Shown one piece after another: positions 9,801 through 17,622 of a stretch of DNA of 64,000 nt (the stretch's first letter is position 1; each line of letters opens with the position of its first letter). The notes under the pieces were generated by a model. It had not been told where the DNA came from, ran no database searches, and saw only the letters and a list, made by a program, of their open reading frames with translations. The position numbers and the translations under genes were made by a program. This stretch comes from Palsa-504 sp963808615 (GTDB lineage Bacteria > Actinomycetota > Actinomycetes > Streptosporangiales > Streptosporangiaceae), in contig CAWEGV010000006.1 in NCBI GenBank assembly GCA_963808615.1, positions 62,001-126,000 of the forward strand, given 5' to 3'.

Positions 9801-11120
9801 ATGGAGCCGGAGGTGGCCGCGGCCGAGATGCTGCGGGGGCACCTGGATGTCTCGGGGCCGTGTACCGCCTCTGACCTGGCCCGGGTCACGGCGCTAGGGA
9901 TATCGGAGGTGTCGCTGGCGCTGGTCCGGCTGGAGACGGAGGGGTTCGCGCTGCGGGGCCGGTTCAGTGATCCCGACGGGGCCGAGGAGTGGTGCGCGCG
10001 GCGCGTGCTGACCAGGATCCACGCCTACACCAGGCAGCGGAAGCGGCGCGAGATCGAGCCGGTCACGGCGCAGGACTTCATGCGGTTCCTGCTGTGCTGG
10101 CAGCACGTCACCCCGGACACCAGGCGCGAGGGCAGCCGCGGCGTGCTGGCGGTGGTCGAGCAACTGCAGGGCTTCGAGCTGGCGGCCGGCGCCTGGGAGA
10201 AGGCCATCCTCCCGGCCCGGGTCACCGGCTACCGCAGGGAATGGCTGGACGAGGTGTGCCTGGACGGCGGCGTGGCCTGGGGACGGCTGTCGGTGCGCGA
10301 CTCCGAGCCTTCGGACGAGCTGCCCAGCCGGGGCCTGACGCCGTCCAGGGCGACTCCGATCACCTTGATGATCCGGGATGACCTGGCCTGGCTGCTGGCG
10401 GCGGCCCGGGGCGACCGCCGCCCGGCTGAGCCTGGCCCCGGGCGCACTCGCGACGTGCTGGACGCGCTGGCCGGACGCGGAGCGCTGTTCCAGACCGACC
10501 TGGCCGCCGCGACCGGACGGCTGCCGGGCGAGATCGAGGACGCGCTGTGGGACGGCGTGGCCCGGGGGCTGCTCACCGCGGACGGGTTCAGGGCGGTGCG
10601 GTCCCTGTTCGCGCAGCGTGCGCTGGCTCAGACCGCACTCGGCCGGCACTCGCTGCGCCGCGGCGGCCAGCTCGCCTCCAGGACGGCCGGCCGCTGGTCG
10701 CTGCTGCCCCCGCCGGTGACGGACTGCGATCCGGACGAGCTGGCCGAGGCCGTGGCCGAGCAGCTTGTCGTCCGGTGGGGCGTGGTATTCCGCGACCTGC
10801 TGGCCCGGGAGAACATCGCGGTGCCCTGGCGCGAGGTGCTGTGGGCGTTCCGCCGGATGGAGGCCCGCGGCACGGTAGCCGGCGGGCGGTTCGTCAACGG
10901 GTTCAGCGGCGAGCAGTTCGCGCATCCGGATGCGGCGGGCCTGTTGCGCGAGGTCAGGAAGCGGCCGCGGGACGGCGAGACGGTGCGGCTATCGGCCGCG
11001 GACCCGCTGAACCTGGCCGGGATCGTGCTGCCCGGCCCGCGGATCCCGGCGGTGGCGACCAACTCGGTCAGCTACACCGACGGCATCGTGACCAGTGCCG
11101 TCCCCGGCCTGACGGCCTGA
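6864..11120 (+). CDS. lhr: Lhr-type ATP-dependent helicase
   Basis: 1418 aa from the GTG at 6864, the first start in front of the conserved LEEFHPAVRAWFGRRFP beginning; the open frame extends upstream without homologous sequence. Superfamily 2 motifs appear in order: I APTGSGKT (42-49), Ia SPLKAL, II VDEIHS (DEIH at 182-185), III LSATV, V TASLELGIDIG, VI QRVGRSNH. A winged-helix region and a long C-terminal extension follow, matching the core-plus-CTD layout of bacterial long Lhr proteins (about 1500 aa in mycobacteria). Lhr translocates 3'-5' on ssDNA and is induced by DNA damage in mycobacteria. An AT-rich gap precedes the gene. Confidence 0.95.
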   Translation: MLEEFHPAVRAWFGRRFPAGPTEPQAAGWREVAAGGHTLIAAPTGSGKTLAAFLVCIDRLYARGVLEDGSDPEPGGLGELWGLPPRGPTVVYVSPLKALATDIHQNLEAPLREIAAVAAELGLDAPQIRVAVRTGDTAAAERAAMLKNPPDILITTPESLYLLVTAERSRAMLRGTRTVIVDEIHSVAANKRGSHLALTLERLTHVAEGPVQRVGLSATVRPIQTIARLLVGVGQDRDNPDGTPRCAIVDSGHRRQLELALEIPDDELGAVPTGEQMAQILDRIAEHVSGHRTTLVFVNTRSMAERVAHQLGERLGEELGAHVAAHHGSLSKGRRQRVEARLRAGDLRALVATASLELGIDIGPVELVCQIGSPRSIATFLQRVGRSNHTRAGTPAGRLYPTTRDELVECAALLRAVGRGRLDAIVIPQRPLDILAQQMVAESAAEQWAEGSLLELARRAAPFRDLSREDFDDVTELLAEGIRTGRGRRAYYLHRDQVNGTVKGRRGARLAALTSGGAIPELGDFRVVVEPDEVQVGSVHEEWAVESRPGDVFLLGTHSWRIRRVEPGTVRVVDAHGAPPSVPFWQGEAPGRTRELSEEVSALRQAVADRCPEEARQWLETECGIDKPAADTIVGYLRAGLAALGALPTMNAIILERFFDKAGGMQLIGHAPFGARVNRAFGLALRKRFCVTFDFELQAAASDNAILLSLGPQHSFPLDRVPKFLASATVEQVVRQAVLTSPLFAARWRWNLNTSLTVLRMRGGRKNPPAIQRMEADDLMAAVFPTLAACQENVAPGPIEIPDHPLVRQTLEDCLHEAMDIDGLRELVAGIEAGRIAVITRDTTEPSVLAHEILNGMPFTYLDDETEFANRRSRQVRLPRGLPVEARDLARLDPLAIERVREQVRPQPRDADELHDLLMTLFVMRPAAQWREWFGELTAAGRAAEICGLDGVLWCATERRGVLAPLFAGAAGGSLVTREMEPEVAAAEMLRGHLDVSGPCTASDLARVTALGISEVSLALVRLETEGFALRGRFSDPDGAEEWCARRVLTRIHAYTRQRKRREIEPVTAQDFMRFLLCWQHVTPDTRREGSRGVLAVVEQLQGFELAAGAWEKAILPARVTGYRREWLDEVCLDGGVAWGRLSVRDSEPSDELPSRGLTPSRATPITLMIRDDLAWLLAAARGDRRPAEPGPGRTRDVLDALAGRGALFQTDLAAATGRLPGEIEDALWDGVARGLLTADGFRAVRSLFAQRALAQTALGRHSLRRGGQLASRTAGRWSLLPPPVTDCDPDELAEAVAEQLVVRWGVVFRDLLARENIAVPWREVLWAFRRMEARGTVAGGRFVNGFSGEQFAHPDAAGLLREVRKRPRDGETVRLSAADPLNLAGIVLPGPRIPAVATNSVSYTDGIVTSAVPGLTA

Positions 11121-11255
11121 CGCGGCTGGCTCCGGCTTGCCGGCGCCACGGGCCGGTGAGCGTGCCCGGGATGCTGGCGCGGTCAGGCCGTCAGACGTAC
11201 GGTCGGGGGTAGCGGCCCGGGCGGTCTCGGGTGCCTGGTCGGTGAGGAGTATCGG

Positions 11256-12455
11256 ATGACCGTCGACAGCAGCCCGGTCAAGTTCACCCCCGCTCTCCCC
11301 GGCCAGCCCGCGGCGGACATCCGGACGATCAGCGGTGACCGGCCGGTGTTCCGGGCCGAGCTACCCGACGGCCGCATCGTCTGGCTGGTCAGCGGGTACG
11401 AGAACGTCCGCCAGGTGATGATCGACCAGCGCTTCTCCCGGGCCCTGGCGGTTGCGCCCGGCCAGGCCCGGCCGGGGGTCGAGATGTTCGCGGCCGGCTC
11501 GATCAATGGCCTGGATCCGCCCGAGCACACGAGGCTGCGCAAGCTGGTGGCCAGCGCGTTCACCGTGCGCCGGGTCGAGGCGCTGCGGCCGCGGGTGGCG
11601 GGCATCGTCGGTGAGCTTATCGACGCGATGCTCGGCCGGCCGCAGCCGGCGGACCTGGTGACAGGCTTCTCGCTGCCGCTGCCGACCCAGGTGATCTGCG
11701 AGATGCTCGGCGTGCCCGCGGCGGACCTCGAGCGGTTCCATGCCTGGTCGGACGTGATCATAGGCGACTGGCAGCGCGATGCCGACGAGATCATGACGGC
11801 TCTGGCCGAGTTGTACGGCTACTTCGGCGCGCTGATCGAGCTCAGGCGGGACCGGCCCGGCGATGACCTGATGAGCGCGCTCATCGCCGCTCGTGACGAC
11901 ACCGACCGGCTGTCCGAGGAAGAGCTCACCGCGATGTGCTGCGCCCTGCTGATCGCCGGGCACGAGACCACGGCCAACGCGATCAACCTGTCGCTGCTGC
12001 TGTTGTGCGACCACCCCGGCGAGGTGGCCAAGCTGCGGGCCGATCCGGGACTGATACCCGGAGCGGTCGAGGAATTCCTGCGTTACGGCCGGCTGGGCAC
12101 CCTCCCGCCTGCCCGCGTGACCAGGGAAGACGTGGCGATCGGCGGAGTGGTGATCCCAGCGGGTGAGCAGGTCATACCGCTGATCGGCACGGCCAATAAG
12201 GATCCCTCGGTGTTCAGCGATCCGGACCGGTTCGACGTCACCCGCAGCGCGGCCAGCCACCTGAGCTTCGGCGCAGGCGTGCATCACTGCCTCGGCGCTC
12301 AGCTGGCCAGGGTGGAGCTTCAGGAGGCCTTCCGCGGCCTGATCGGCCGGCTGCCGGGGCTGCGGCTGGCGGTGCCCGCCAGCGAACTGGACTTCAAGCC
12401 GGGAATGGTGATCCATAGCCTGCGCGAGCTACCGGTCCGGTGGGGCGAGCCATGA
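11256..12455 (+). CDS. Cytochrome P450
   Basis: 399 aa. The I-helix motif AGHETT is at 234-239, ExxR (EFLR) at 273-276, and the heme loop FGAGVHHCLG places the thiolate ligand at Cys345. SINGLDPPEHTRLRKLV is the usual C-helix region of bacterial class I enzymes. ATG start with GGTGAGGAG 7-10 nt upstream. It is a soluble monooxygenase taking electrons from the ferredoxin encoded directly downstream with a 4-bp ATGA overlap. The layout resembles CYP105/107-type actinomycete P450s, but the family number and substrate cannot be given. No ferredoxin reductase or biosynthetic gene is adjacent. Confidence 0.95.
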   Translation: MTVDSSPVKFTPALPGQPAADIRTISGDRPVFRAELPDGRIVWLVSGYENVRQVMIDQRFSRALAVAPGQARPGVEMFAAGSINGLDPPEHTRLRKLVASAFTVRRVEALRPRVAGIVGELIDAMLGRPQPADLVTGFSLPLPTQVICEMLGVPAADLERFHAWSDVIIGDWQRDADEIMTALAELYGYFGALIELRRDRPGDDLMSALIAARDDTDRLSEEELTAMCCALLIAGHETTANAINLSLLLLCDHPGEVAKLRADPGLIPGAVEEFLRYGRLGTLPPARVTREDVAIGGVVIPAGEQVIPLIGTANKDPSVFSDPDRFDVTRSAASHLSFGAGVHHCLGAQLARVELQEAFRGLIGRLPGLRLAVPASELDFKPGMVIHSLRELPVRWGEP

Positions 12456-12676
12456 CCCGCTGGAAGATCTCCGTCGACAAGAAGGTGTGCATCAGCTCGG
12501 CCATGTGCGTGGCCATCGCACCCGGCCGGTTCGTTCTCGACGGGCAGCAGCGGTCTGGCCCGGTCGAGGCGGTCATCGAGCCGGACGAGGACGTGCGGGA
12601 CGCCGCCGCCTCCTGCCCGTCGGAGGCGATCAGCCTGGTCGATGCCGACACCGGGCAGCCGGTAGACCTCGACTAG
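12452..12676 (+). CDS. [3Fe-4S]-type ferredoxin, P450 partner
   Basis: 74 aa; the ATG overlaps the P450 stop (ATGA), implying translational coupling. The cluster ligands are Cys13, Cys19 and Cys55-Pro56. The spacing CISSAMC has alanine where 4Fe-4S ferredoxins have the third of four cysteines, so a 3Fe-4S cluster is expected, as in actinomycete P450 ferredoxins such as SoyB. Many acidic residues surround the loop. It delivers single electrons to the upstream P450. Confidence 0.93.
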   Translation: MTRWKISVDKKVCISSAMCVAIAPGRFVLDGQQRSGPVEAVIEPDEDVRDAAASCPSEAISLVDADTGQPVDLD

Positions 12677-12694
12677 GTTCTGGGCGGCCGGCGG

Positions 12695-13531
12695 TCAGTT
12701 CAGCGCGATGGCGATGATGGCCAGGGTGCACAGGCCCAGGCCTGCGCGCTGGGCCGGGCTGAATCGCTCGTGCAGCAGGGCCCGGGCGAGCAGGACGGTG
12801 ACGCCCGGGTACAGCGAGGTGAGCACGGCCGCGACGGCCAGCATGCTGACGTGGGTGGCGTAGTAGTAGGCCAGCGCGGCGGCCGTGCTGCTGGCACCGG
12901 CCAGCACGGGCAGGCCTGCGGCGCGGACCGGGATCTTCAGCGGCTCGCGTGAGGCGACCGCGACGGCCAGCGTGACCAGCAGCGTGCCGGTCTGCTCGCA
13001 CGCGACCGGCCACATGCCCGCGTTCCGGCCGGCCTGGGCCAGACCGATGAACAAGATGCCGAAGGCCAGGCCGGCGGCCAGGCCGTCGAACAGGCCAGAG
13101 CCGAGCCCGCCGCGCACCGAGCCGCTGGCCGCGACGAGCACGATGGCGGGCAGGGCGACCAGCACGCCAGCGACGGCCAGCACGCTGGGGCGCTCGCCCA
13201 GCGCGATGCCCGCCGCGAGCGGGACCACCGCCGTGCCGACCGCGGAAACCGGCCCGACCATGCTCATCTGCCCGCGGGCCAGCCCCCGGTAGAGCGCCAG
13301 GGTGCCGATCCCGCCGGCCAGGCCGCCGGCCAGTCCCCAGGCCACCGCCCGGACGCTCGGCCCGGGTCCGCCGGATCCGATGAGCGCGGCCCAGGCCAGC
13401 ACGGTGGCGGCGGCCGAGCCGATGACGGTGACCCGGAGCGGCCCGTAGCGCCGCGAGGCCAGGCCCCCGCCGAAGTCGGAGCTGCCGTACAACAGGGCCG
13501 CGGCCAGGCCGAGCAGGATTCCCATGATCAT
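12695..13531 (-). CDS. EamA/DMT-family membrane transporter
   Basis: 278 aa, about ten hydrophobic helices in two related halves. The N-terminal half opens with GILLGLAAALLYGSSDFGGGLASRR and the middle SAVGTAVVPLAAGIALGERPS is the typical helix 4-5 motif with a Glu-Arg pair. The family exports metabolites and amino acids. Convergent to the ferredoxin gene and divergent from the MocR regulator, with only ~65 bp between starts. This arrangement usually means the regulator controls the exporter. The substrate is unknown. Confidence 0.85.
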   Translation of the reverse strand: MIMGILLGLAAALLYGSSDFGGGLASRRYGPLRVTVIGSAAATVLAWAALIGSGGPGPSVRAVAWGLAGGLAGGIGTLALYRGLARGQMSMVGPVSAVGTAVVPLAAGIALGERPSVLAVAGVLVALPAIVLVAASGSVRGGLGSGLFDGLAAGLAFGILFIGLAQAGRNAGMWPVACEQTGTLLVTLAVAVASREPLKIPVRAAGLPVLAGASSTAAALAYYYATHVSMLAVAAVLTSLYPGVTVLLARALLHERFSPAQRAGLGLCTLAIIAIALN

Positions 13532-13571
13532 TCCTCAGGTCGTCGGTTATAGATCGACCCTGACAGAAATC

Positions 13572-13614
13572 GGTCCTGATGATAAGGTCCAGTTTGATGG
13601 CTAGAATCAGGACC
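13572..13614. promoter_or_regulatory. Inverted and direct GGTCC repeats between the exporter and MocR genes
   Basis: GGTCCTGAT at 13572-13580 and its exact complement ATCAGGACC at 13606-13614 form a 9-bp inverted repeat with a 25-nt spacer. A further GGTCC lies at 13586-13590, 14 bp from the first. MocR regulators commonly bind direct plus inverted repeats in the divergent promoter of their target, so this is a plausible autoregulatory operator. The right arm overlaps the first codons of the regulator if it starts at 13597. Confidence 0.5.
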
Positions 13615-14991
13615 AATTCTGAACTGCTCGTGATGCTCCGGCATGACGCGCATATCCCGCTGCACCGGCAGATCGAGACCTCGATCCGTGACGCGATCCG
13701 CGCCGGGCGGCTGCCTCGCGGGTCCTCGCTGCCGGCCACGCGCGAGCTGGCCGCCGACCTCGGCGTCTCGCGCGGCGTGGTGGTCGAGGCCTACCAGCAG
13801 CTGGCGGCCGAGGGGTACCTGGCCAGCCGCAGCGGCGGATACACGCAGGTGGCGGCGGGACCGGCGGCGCTGGCCGCGGAACCTCCCCCGGTCCGCCCGG
13901 CCAGGCCGGCGATTGACCTCAGCTACGGGCGCGCCGACGTGTCCAGCTTCCCGCGGGCCGCGTGGCTGCGGGCGATACGCGGCGCGCTGGCCGACGCGCC
14001 GAACGACGTGTTCGGCTACCTGACCGGACGCGGCGTGCCGCAGCTGCGCACCGCGCTGGCCGGTTACCTGAACCGGGTGCGCGGTACCCTGGCCGATCCG
14101 GATCACCTGGTGATCTGCACCGGCTACGCGCAGGGCGTGGCGCTGCTGTGCGGCCTGCTGGCCACCGCGGGCGCGAAACGGCTGGCGCTCGAGGACCCGT
14201 CGTCCCGTGACGATGCCCTGCCGGCCGCGCGCGCGGCTGGCCTGGAGGTGGCCGGGATCCCGGTCGACGGCGGCGGCATCCGGGTCGACCTGCTGGCCGC
14301 GAGCGGCGCCGATGCCGTCATCCTGACCCCCTCGCACCAGTGGCCCACCGGGTCGGTCCTGTCCGCCGAGAACCGGGCCGCGCTGATCCGCTGGGCCACC
14401 GAGCGCGGCGCGGTCATCATCGAGGACGATTACGACGCCGAGTACCGGTACGACCGGACGCCGGTCGGCGCCCTTCAGGGCCTGGCCCCCGACCACGTGG
14501 TCTACGCCGGATCGGCCAGCAAGACACTCGCGCCCGGACTGCGACTCGGGTGGTTCGTGATGCCCGGCCACCTGACCGAGCCGATGGCCGCGGCCAAGAT
14601 CGCGGCCGACCGCGGCTCGCCCGCGCTGGAGCAGCTCGCGTTGGCCGACTTCATCACCCGCGGCGAATTCGACCGCCACCTGCGGCGGATGCGCCCGGTC
14701 TACCGGCGGCGCCGTGACGCGCTGCTGGCCGCGCTGGCCCGGCACCTGCCCTGGCTCCGGCCGGTCGGCGTCTCCGCCGGGCTGCACCTGGTCACCTGGC
14801 TGCCCCCGCACCTGGACGAGGCCGCGGTGGTCGGCGCGGCCCGGCGGGCGGGAGTGGGCCTGGACGCGGTGGGGCCTTACCGCATCACCAACCCGGGTCC
14901 CGGTGGCCTGATCTTCGGGTACGCGACGGTCAGCGAGCAGGCCATCGCGGAGGGCATCGCCCGGCTGGCCCGGGTCATCGGCGACATCTGA
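13597..14991 (+). CDS. MocR/PdxR-family GntR regulator with aminotransferase-like domain
   Basis: 464 aa from the ATG at 13597, chosen because an AAGG SD precedes it and homologues start shortly before the ELLVMLRHD...PLHRQIE segment; an ATG at 13579 is also in frame. The N-terminal ~75 residues are a GntR winged helix (LPRGSSLPATRELAADLGVS, RGVVVEAYQQLAAEGYL). The rest is a fold-type I PLP domain: EDDYDAEYRYDR, and SASKTLAPGLRLGW carrying the PLP lysine. Such proteins sense PLP or an amine/amino acid and control a divergent transporter or biosynthetic gene. Here the neighbour is an EamA exporter. Confidence 0.9.
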   Translation: MARIRTNSELLVMLRHDAHIPLHRQIETSIRDAIRAGRLPRGSSLPATRELAADLGVSRGVVVEAYQQLAAEGYLASRSGGYTQVAAGPAALAAEPPPVRPARPAIDLSYGRADVSSFPRAAWLRAIRGALADAPNDVFGYLTGRGVPQLRTALAGYLNRVRGTLADPDHLVICTGYAQGVALLCGLLATAGAKRLALEDPSSRDDALPAARAAGLEVAGIPVDGGGIRVDLLAASGADAVILTPSHQWPTGSVLSAENRAALIRWATERGAVIIEDDYDAEYRYDRTPVGALQGLAPDHVVYAGSASKTLAPGLRLGWFVMPGHLTEPMAAAKIAADRGSPALEQLALADFITRGEFDRHLRRMRPVYRRRRDALLAALARHLPWLRPVGVSAGLHLVTWLPPHLDEAAVVGAARRAGVGLDAVGPYRITNPGPGGLIFGYATVSEQAIAEGIARLARVIGDI

Positions 14992-15114
14992 CCCGGCCGT
15001 CCGCGGCGGCGGGCCCACGGGTCCGGGCGAGCCAGAAATGTCAGTGGTGTCGCACACAATATCGGATAAGCCGGGCAGCGAACCGGGCGAACATCCAGGT
15101 AGGGAGGTCTGCTG

Positions 15115-15663
15115 ATGGCGGCAGGCGACACTTCGATCACGATCGCGGGGAACCTCGTCGATGATCCGGAATTGCGGTTCACCCCGGCGGGCCAGCCGGT
15201 GGCCCGGTTCCGGGTGGCCTCGACGCCCCGGTTCCGTGACAACACCACCGGGGAGTGGAAGGACGGCGACAGCCTGTTCCTGACCTGCAACGTGTGGCGG
15301 CAGGCGGCAGAGCACGTGGCGGAGAGCCTGACCCGGGGGATGCGGGTCATCGTCTCGGGCCGGCTGCGGCAGCGCTCGTATGAGACCAAGGAGGGCGAGA
15401 AGCGCACCGTCTACGAGGTCGAGGTGGACGACGTCGGGCCGTCGCTCCGCAATGCCTCGGCCAAGGTCAACCGGGTGGCCCGCTCCGGCGGGAATGCCGA
15501 CGGCCAGAACGGCGCGGGCAGCGAGCGGTCGGCCGACGGCCAGGGCATCTCGGGCGCCCAGGGCTCTTCGGTGGCCTCGGGCGCCTCGGTGGCCTCAGGC
15601 GGCGGGGCGGACCCGTGGGCGAGCGACGGCACGGCAGGGTATTCGGACGAGCCGCCGTTCTAG
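15115..15663 (+). CDS. ssb: Single-stranded DNA-binding protein
   Basis: 182 aa. An OB fold spans ~residues 5-110 (ITIAGNLVDDPELRFTPAG, VARFRVASTPRFRD, FLTCNVWRQAAEHVAESL, GMRVIVSGRLRQRSYE). A Gly/Ser/Ala-rich linker leads to the acidic tip SDEPPF, which recruits replication and repair partners. GGGAGG SD before the ATG. It is not next to rpsF/rpsR, so it may be a second SSB (SsbB-type, linked in Streptomyces to chromosome segregation during sporulation) or the main one moved; context does not decide. Confidence 0.92.
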   Translation: MAAGDTSITIAGNLVDDPELRFTPAGQPVARFRVASTPRFRDNTTGEWKDGDSLFLTCNVWRQAAEHVAESLTRGMRVIVSGRLRQRSYETKEGEKRTVYEVEVDDVGPSLRNASAKVNRVARSGGNADGQNGAGSERSADGQGISGAQGSSVASGASVASGGGADPWASDGTAGYSDEPPF

Positions 15664-15714
15664 CGCACGGCGTGGCGGGAGCACGCACCGCGGACCGTTC
15701 GGCCTGGTGAAGGT

Positions 15715-16671
15715 TCAGCCTTCGCTGCCGGCGATGGTGGTGAGGGCCTCGAGCCGGCTGCCGCGCTCGCCGCGGGTGAGCAGGCGGTAGCCGATGTAGC
15801 CGATGATGGCGATGATGAACGACATGACCAGCATGATCGTGCCGAGCGCGTTGAGCGCGGGGCCGCCGTTGCCGCCGTGCTGGGTGGAGTAGATGATCAC
15901 CGACATCGGGGTGTTGCTGGCGTTGGAGGACAGCAGGTCGACGAGGACGAAGTCGTCGATCACGCCGGAGAAGACCAGCACCGCGCTGGCGAAGATGGCC
16001 GGGGCGAGCAGCGGCAGCATGACCCGGCGCAGCACCTGGAACCGGCTGGCGCCCAGGTCCGCGCCCGCCTCCTCGTACTGGCGGCCGAGTCCGACCAGCC
16101 GGGCCTGGACGATGATCGCGGGCCAGCTCACGTTCCAGGTGACCAGGGCCAGCACCTCGGCCAGCGTGCCCAGGTGCACGGTGGTGAACAGCACCGTGAA
16201 CACGAAGAACATGGCCACGCCGAAGATCAGCTCGGGGATGACGAAGGACAAGATCATCAGGAAGTTGAACGAGGCCGACGTGGCGCCGCGCCACCGGTTG
16301 ATGCCGAGCGCGAACGCGACGCCGAGCGGGACGGCGATGATCGTGGTCAGCACGGACAGCCGCACGGTCTGGATGACCGCCGCGTGCAGCTGCGGATTGT
16401 GCAGGACCGAGTTGACCGGGTCGGTGACGTACCAGCGCCAGGAGAAGCCCTGCCAGGTGGCCTGCGACTTGCCTCTGTTGAACGAGAACAGCACCGCGAT
16501 GCCGATCGGCACCAGCGACCAGATCAGGTACAGCCATACGAAGCCCTCGAGGAACCACGGATGGCCCCACGGGTTGCGCCTGAAGATCGAGCGGCGGGCC
16601 TGGACGGGAGCGGCGGCCGACCCGGCGGGGGCGGGGGCGGGGGCGGGGGCGGGGATGCTGGGCGCGGTCAT
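15715..16671 (-). CDS. potC: Spermidine/putrescine-type ABC transporter permease (PotC-like)
   Basis: 318 aa with six hydrophobic helices. After a Pro-Ala-rich N-terminus (coded by a tandem GGGGGC tract at about 16627-16652), helix 1 is GFVWLYLIWSLVPIGIAVLFSF. The EAA-type loop, expected to contact the ATPase, is in EEAGADLGASRFQVLRRVMLPLL. The ATG overlaps the potB stop by 4 bp. It is the second membrane subunit of a PotABCD-type importer of polyamines or related cations. No ATPase gene follows, and the operon ends convergent to ssb. Confidence 0.88.
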   Translation of the reverse strand: MTAPSIPAPAPAPAPAGSAAAPVQARRSIFRRNPWGHPWFLEGFVWLYLIWSLVPIGIAVLFSFNRGKSQATWQGFSWRWYVTDPVNSVLHNPQLHAAVIQTVRLSVLTTIIAVPLGVAFALGINRWRGATSASFNFLMILSFVIPELIFGVAMFFVFTVLFTTVHLGTLAEVLALVTWNVSWPAIIVQARLVGLGRQYEEAGADLGASRFQVLRRVMLPLLAPAIFASAVLVFSGVIDDFVLVDLLSSNASNTPMSVIIYSTQHGGNGGPALNALGTIMLVMSFIIAIIGYIGYRLLTRGERGSRLEALTTIAGSEG

Positions 16672-17621
16672 GACGCCGCCTGGGAGGACCGGTTCGTCGC
16701 GATGACGTAGTAGATCATCGGGATGAGCAGGACCAGGAGCAGCAGCAGGGACAGCACGGCGCCCTGCCCCTCCAGCCCCGGCGTGCCGAGCTGGCCCTGG
16801 ATCAGGTTGCCGATCATGGAGGTGGAGGCCGCGCCGGACAGCAGGTTGTTGGTGTAGTAGTCGCCGATCATCGGCAGCACGGTGATCAGCATCGCGGTGA
16901 GGATGATCTGCCGGGACAGCGGCAGCGTGACCAGGACGAACGTGCGCATGCGGCTCAGGCCGAGGTCCCGGCCGGCCTCGATCAGGGATGGATCGATCCG
17001 GTCCAGCCCCGCGTACAGCACCAGGATCGTATACGGGATGTACCCGTAGACCAGGCCGAGCACGACCGTGGCCGGGTGCCCGCCCAGCCAGTTGACCGCG
17101 GAGATGCCGACCCCGGACAGGGCCTTGTTCAGGTACCCGTTGGTCTGCAGCAGGTCGACCCAGGCCAGCATCCGCATCATGTAGCTGATCCAGAACGGCG
17201 CGATCAGCAGGATGAGGAACAGCCCCTTCCGGTTTCCGGCGAAACGGGCCACGAAGTAGGCGGCCGGGTAGCCGATGACCAGGCAGAGCAGCGAGCCGAT
17301 GGCCACGTACACGATCGTCCTGACCACGATGGGGTCGGCGAACGACGCGGCGCCCACTAGGTCGTGCCAGACGTTGATGACGTTCTCTGAGCTCCAGTGC
17401 AGCGGGTTCCAGACCGCGACCGGGGATTCGAACAGCTGGTCCAGCTGGCCCATGGCGATCGCGAGCACCGCGTAGAACGGCACGATGAACAGCAGCACCA
17501 GCCAGATCATCCCGGGCGCGGCCAGCGCGATCCAGAATCCGTTCTGGCCGGCCTTGTCGCCCTTGCGGGCCTTCTCGGTGGTACGAGCCTGGTTCGCGGG
17601 GGCCGTGGCGGACGCTGCCAT
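16668..17621 (-). CDS. potB: Spermidine/putrescine-type ABC transporter permease (PotB-like)
   Basis: 317 aa. After a short Lys-rich cytoplasmic start, helix 1 is FWIALAAPGMIWLVLLFIVPFYAVLAIAMG; five more helices follow. The ATPase-coupling loop reads IEAGRDLGLSRMRTFVLVTLPLS. Signatures such as GYPAAYFVARFAGNRKG and YIPYTILVLYAGLDRI match the PotB/CysTW binding-protein-dependent permease family. It lies one base after the potD stop and overlaps potC by 4 bp, so all three transporter genes are probably co-translated. Confidence 0.88.
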   Translation of the reverse strand: MAASATAPANQARTTEKARKGDKAGQNGFWIALAAPGMIWLVLLFIVPFYAVLAIAMGQLDQLFESPVAVWNPLHWSSENVINVWHDLVGAASFADPIVVRTIVYVAIGSLLCLVIGYPAAYFVARFAGNRKGLFLILLIAPFWISYMMRMLAWVDLLQTNGYLNKALSGVGISAVNWLGGHPATVVLGLVYGYIPYTILVLYAGLDRIDPSLIEAGRDLGLSRMRTFVLVTLPLSRQIILTAMLITVLPMIGDYYTNNLLSGAASTSMIGNLIQGQLGTPGLEGQGAVLSLLLLLVLLIPMIYYVIATNRSSQAAS

Positions 17622-17622
17622 G

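Noticed and set aside
16621..16656. GGGGGC tandem tract as a possible G-quadruplex regulator
   Set aside because: It simply encodes a Pro-Ala repeat at the PotC N-terminus; no evidence for a regulatory role.
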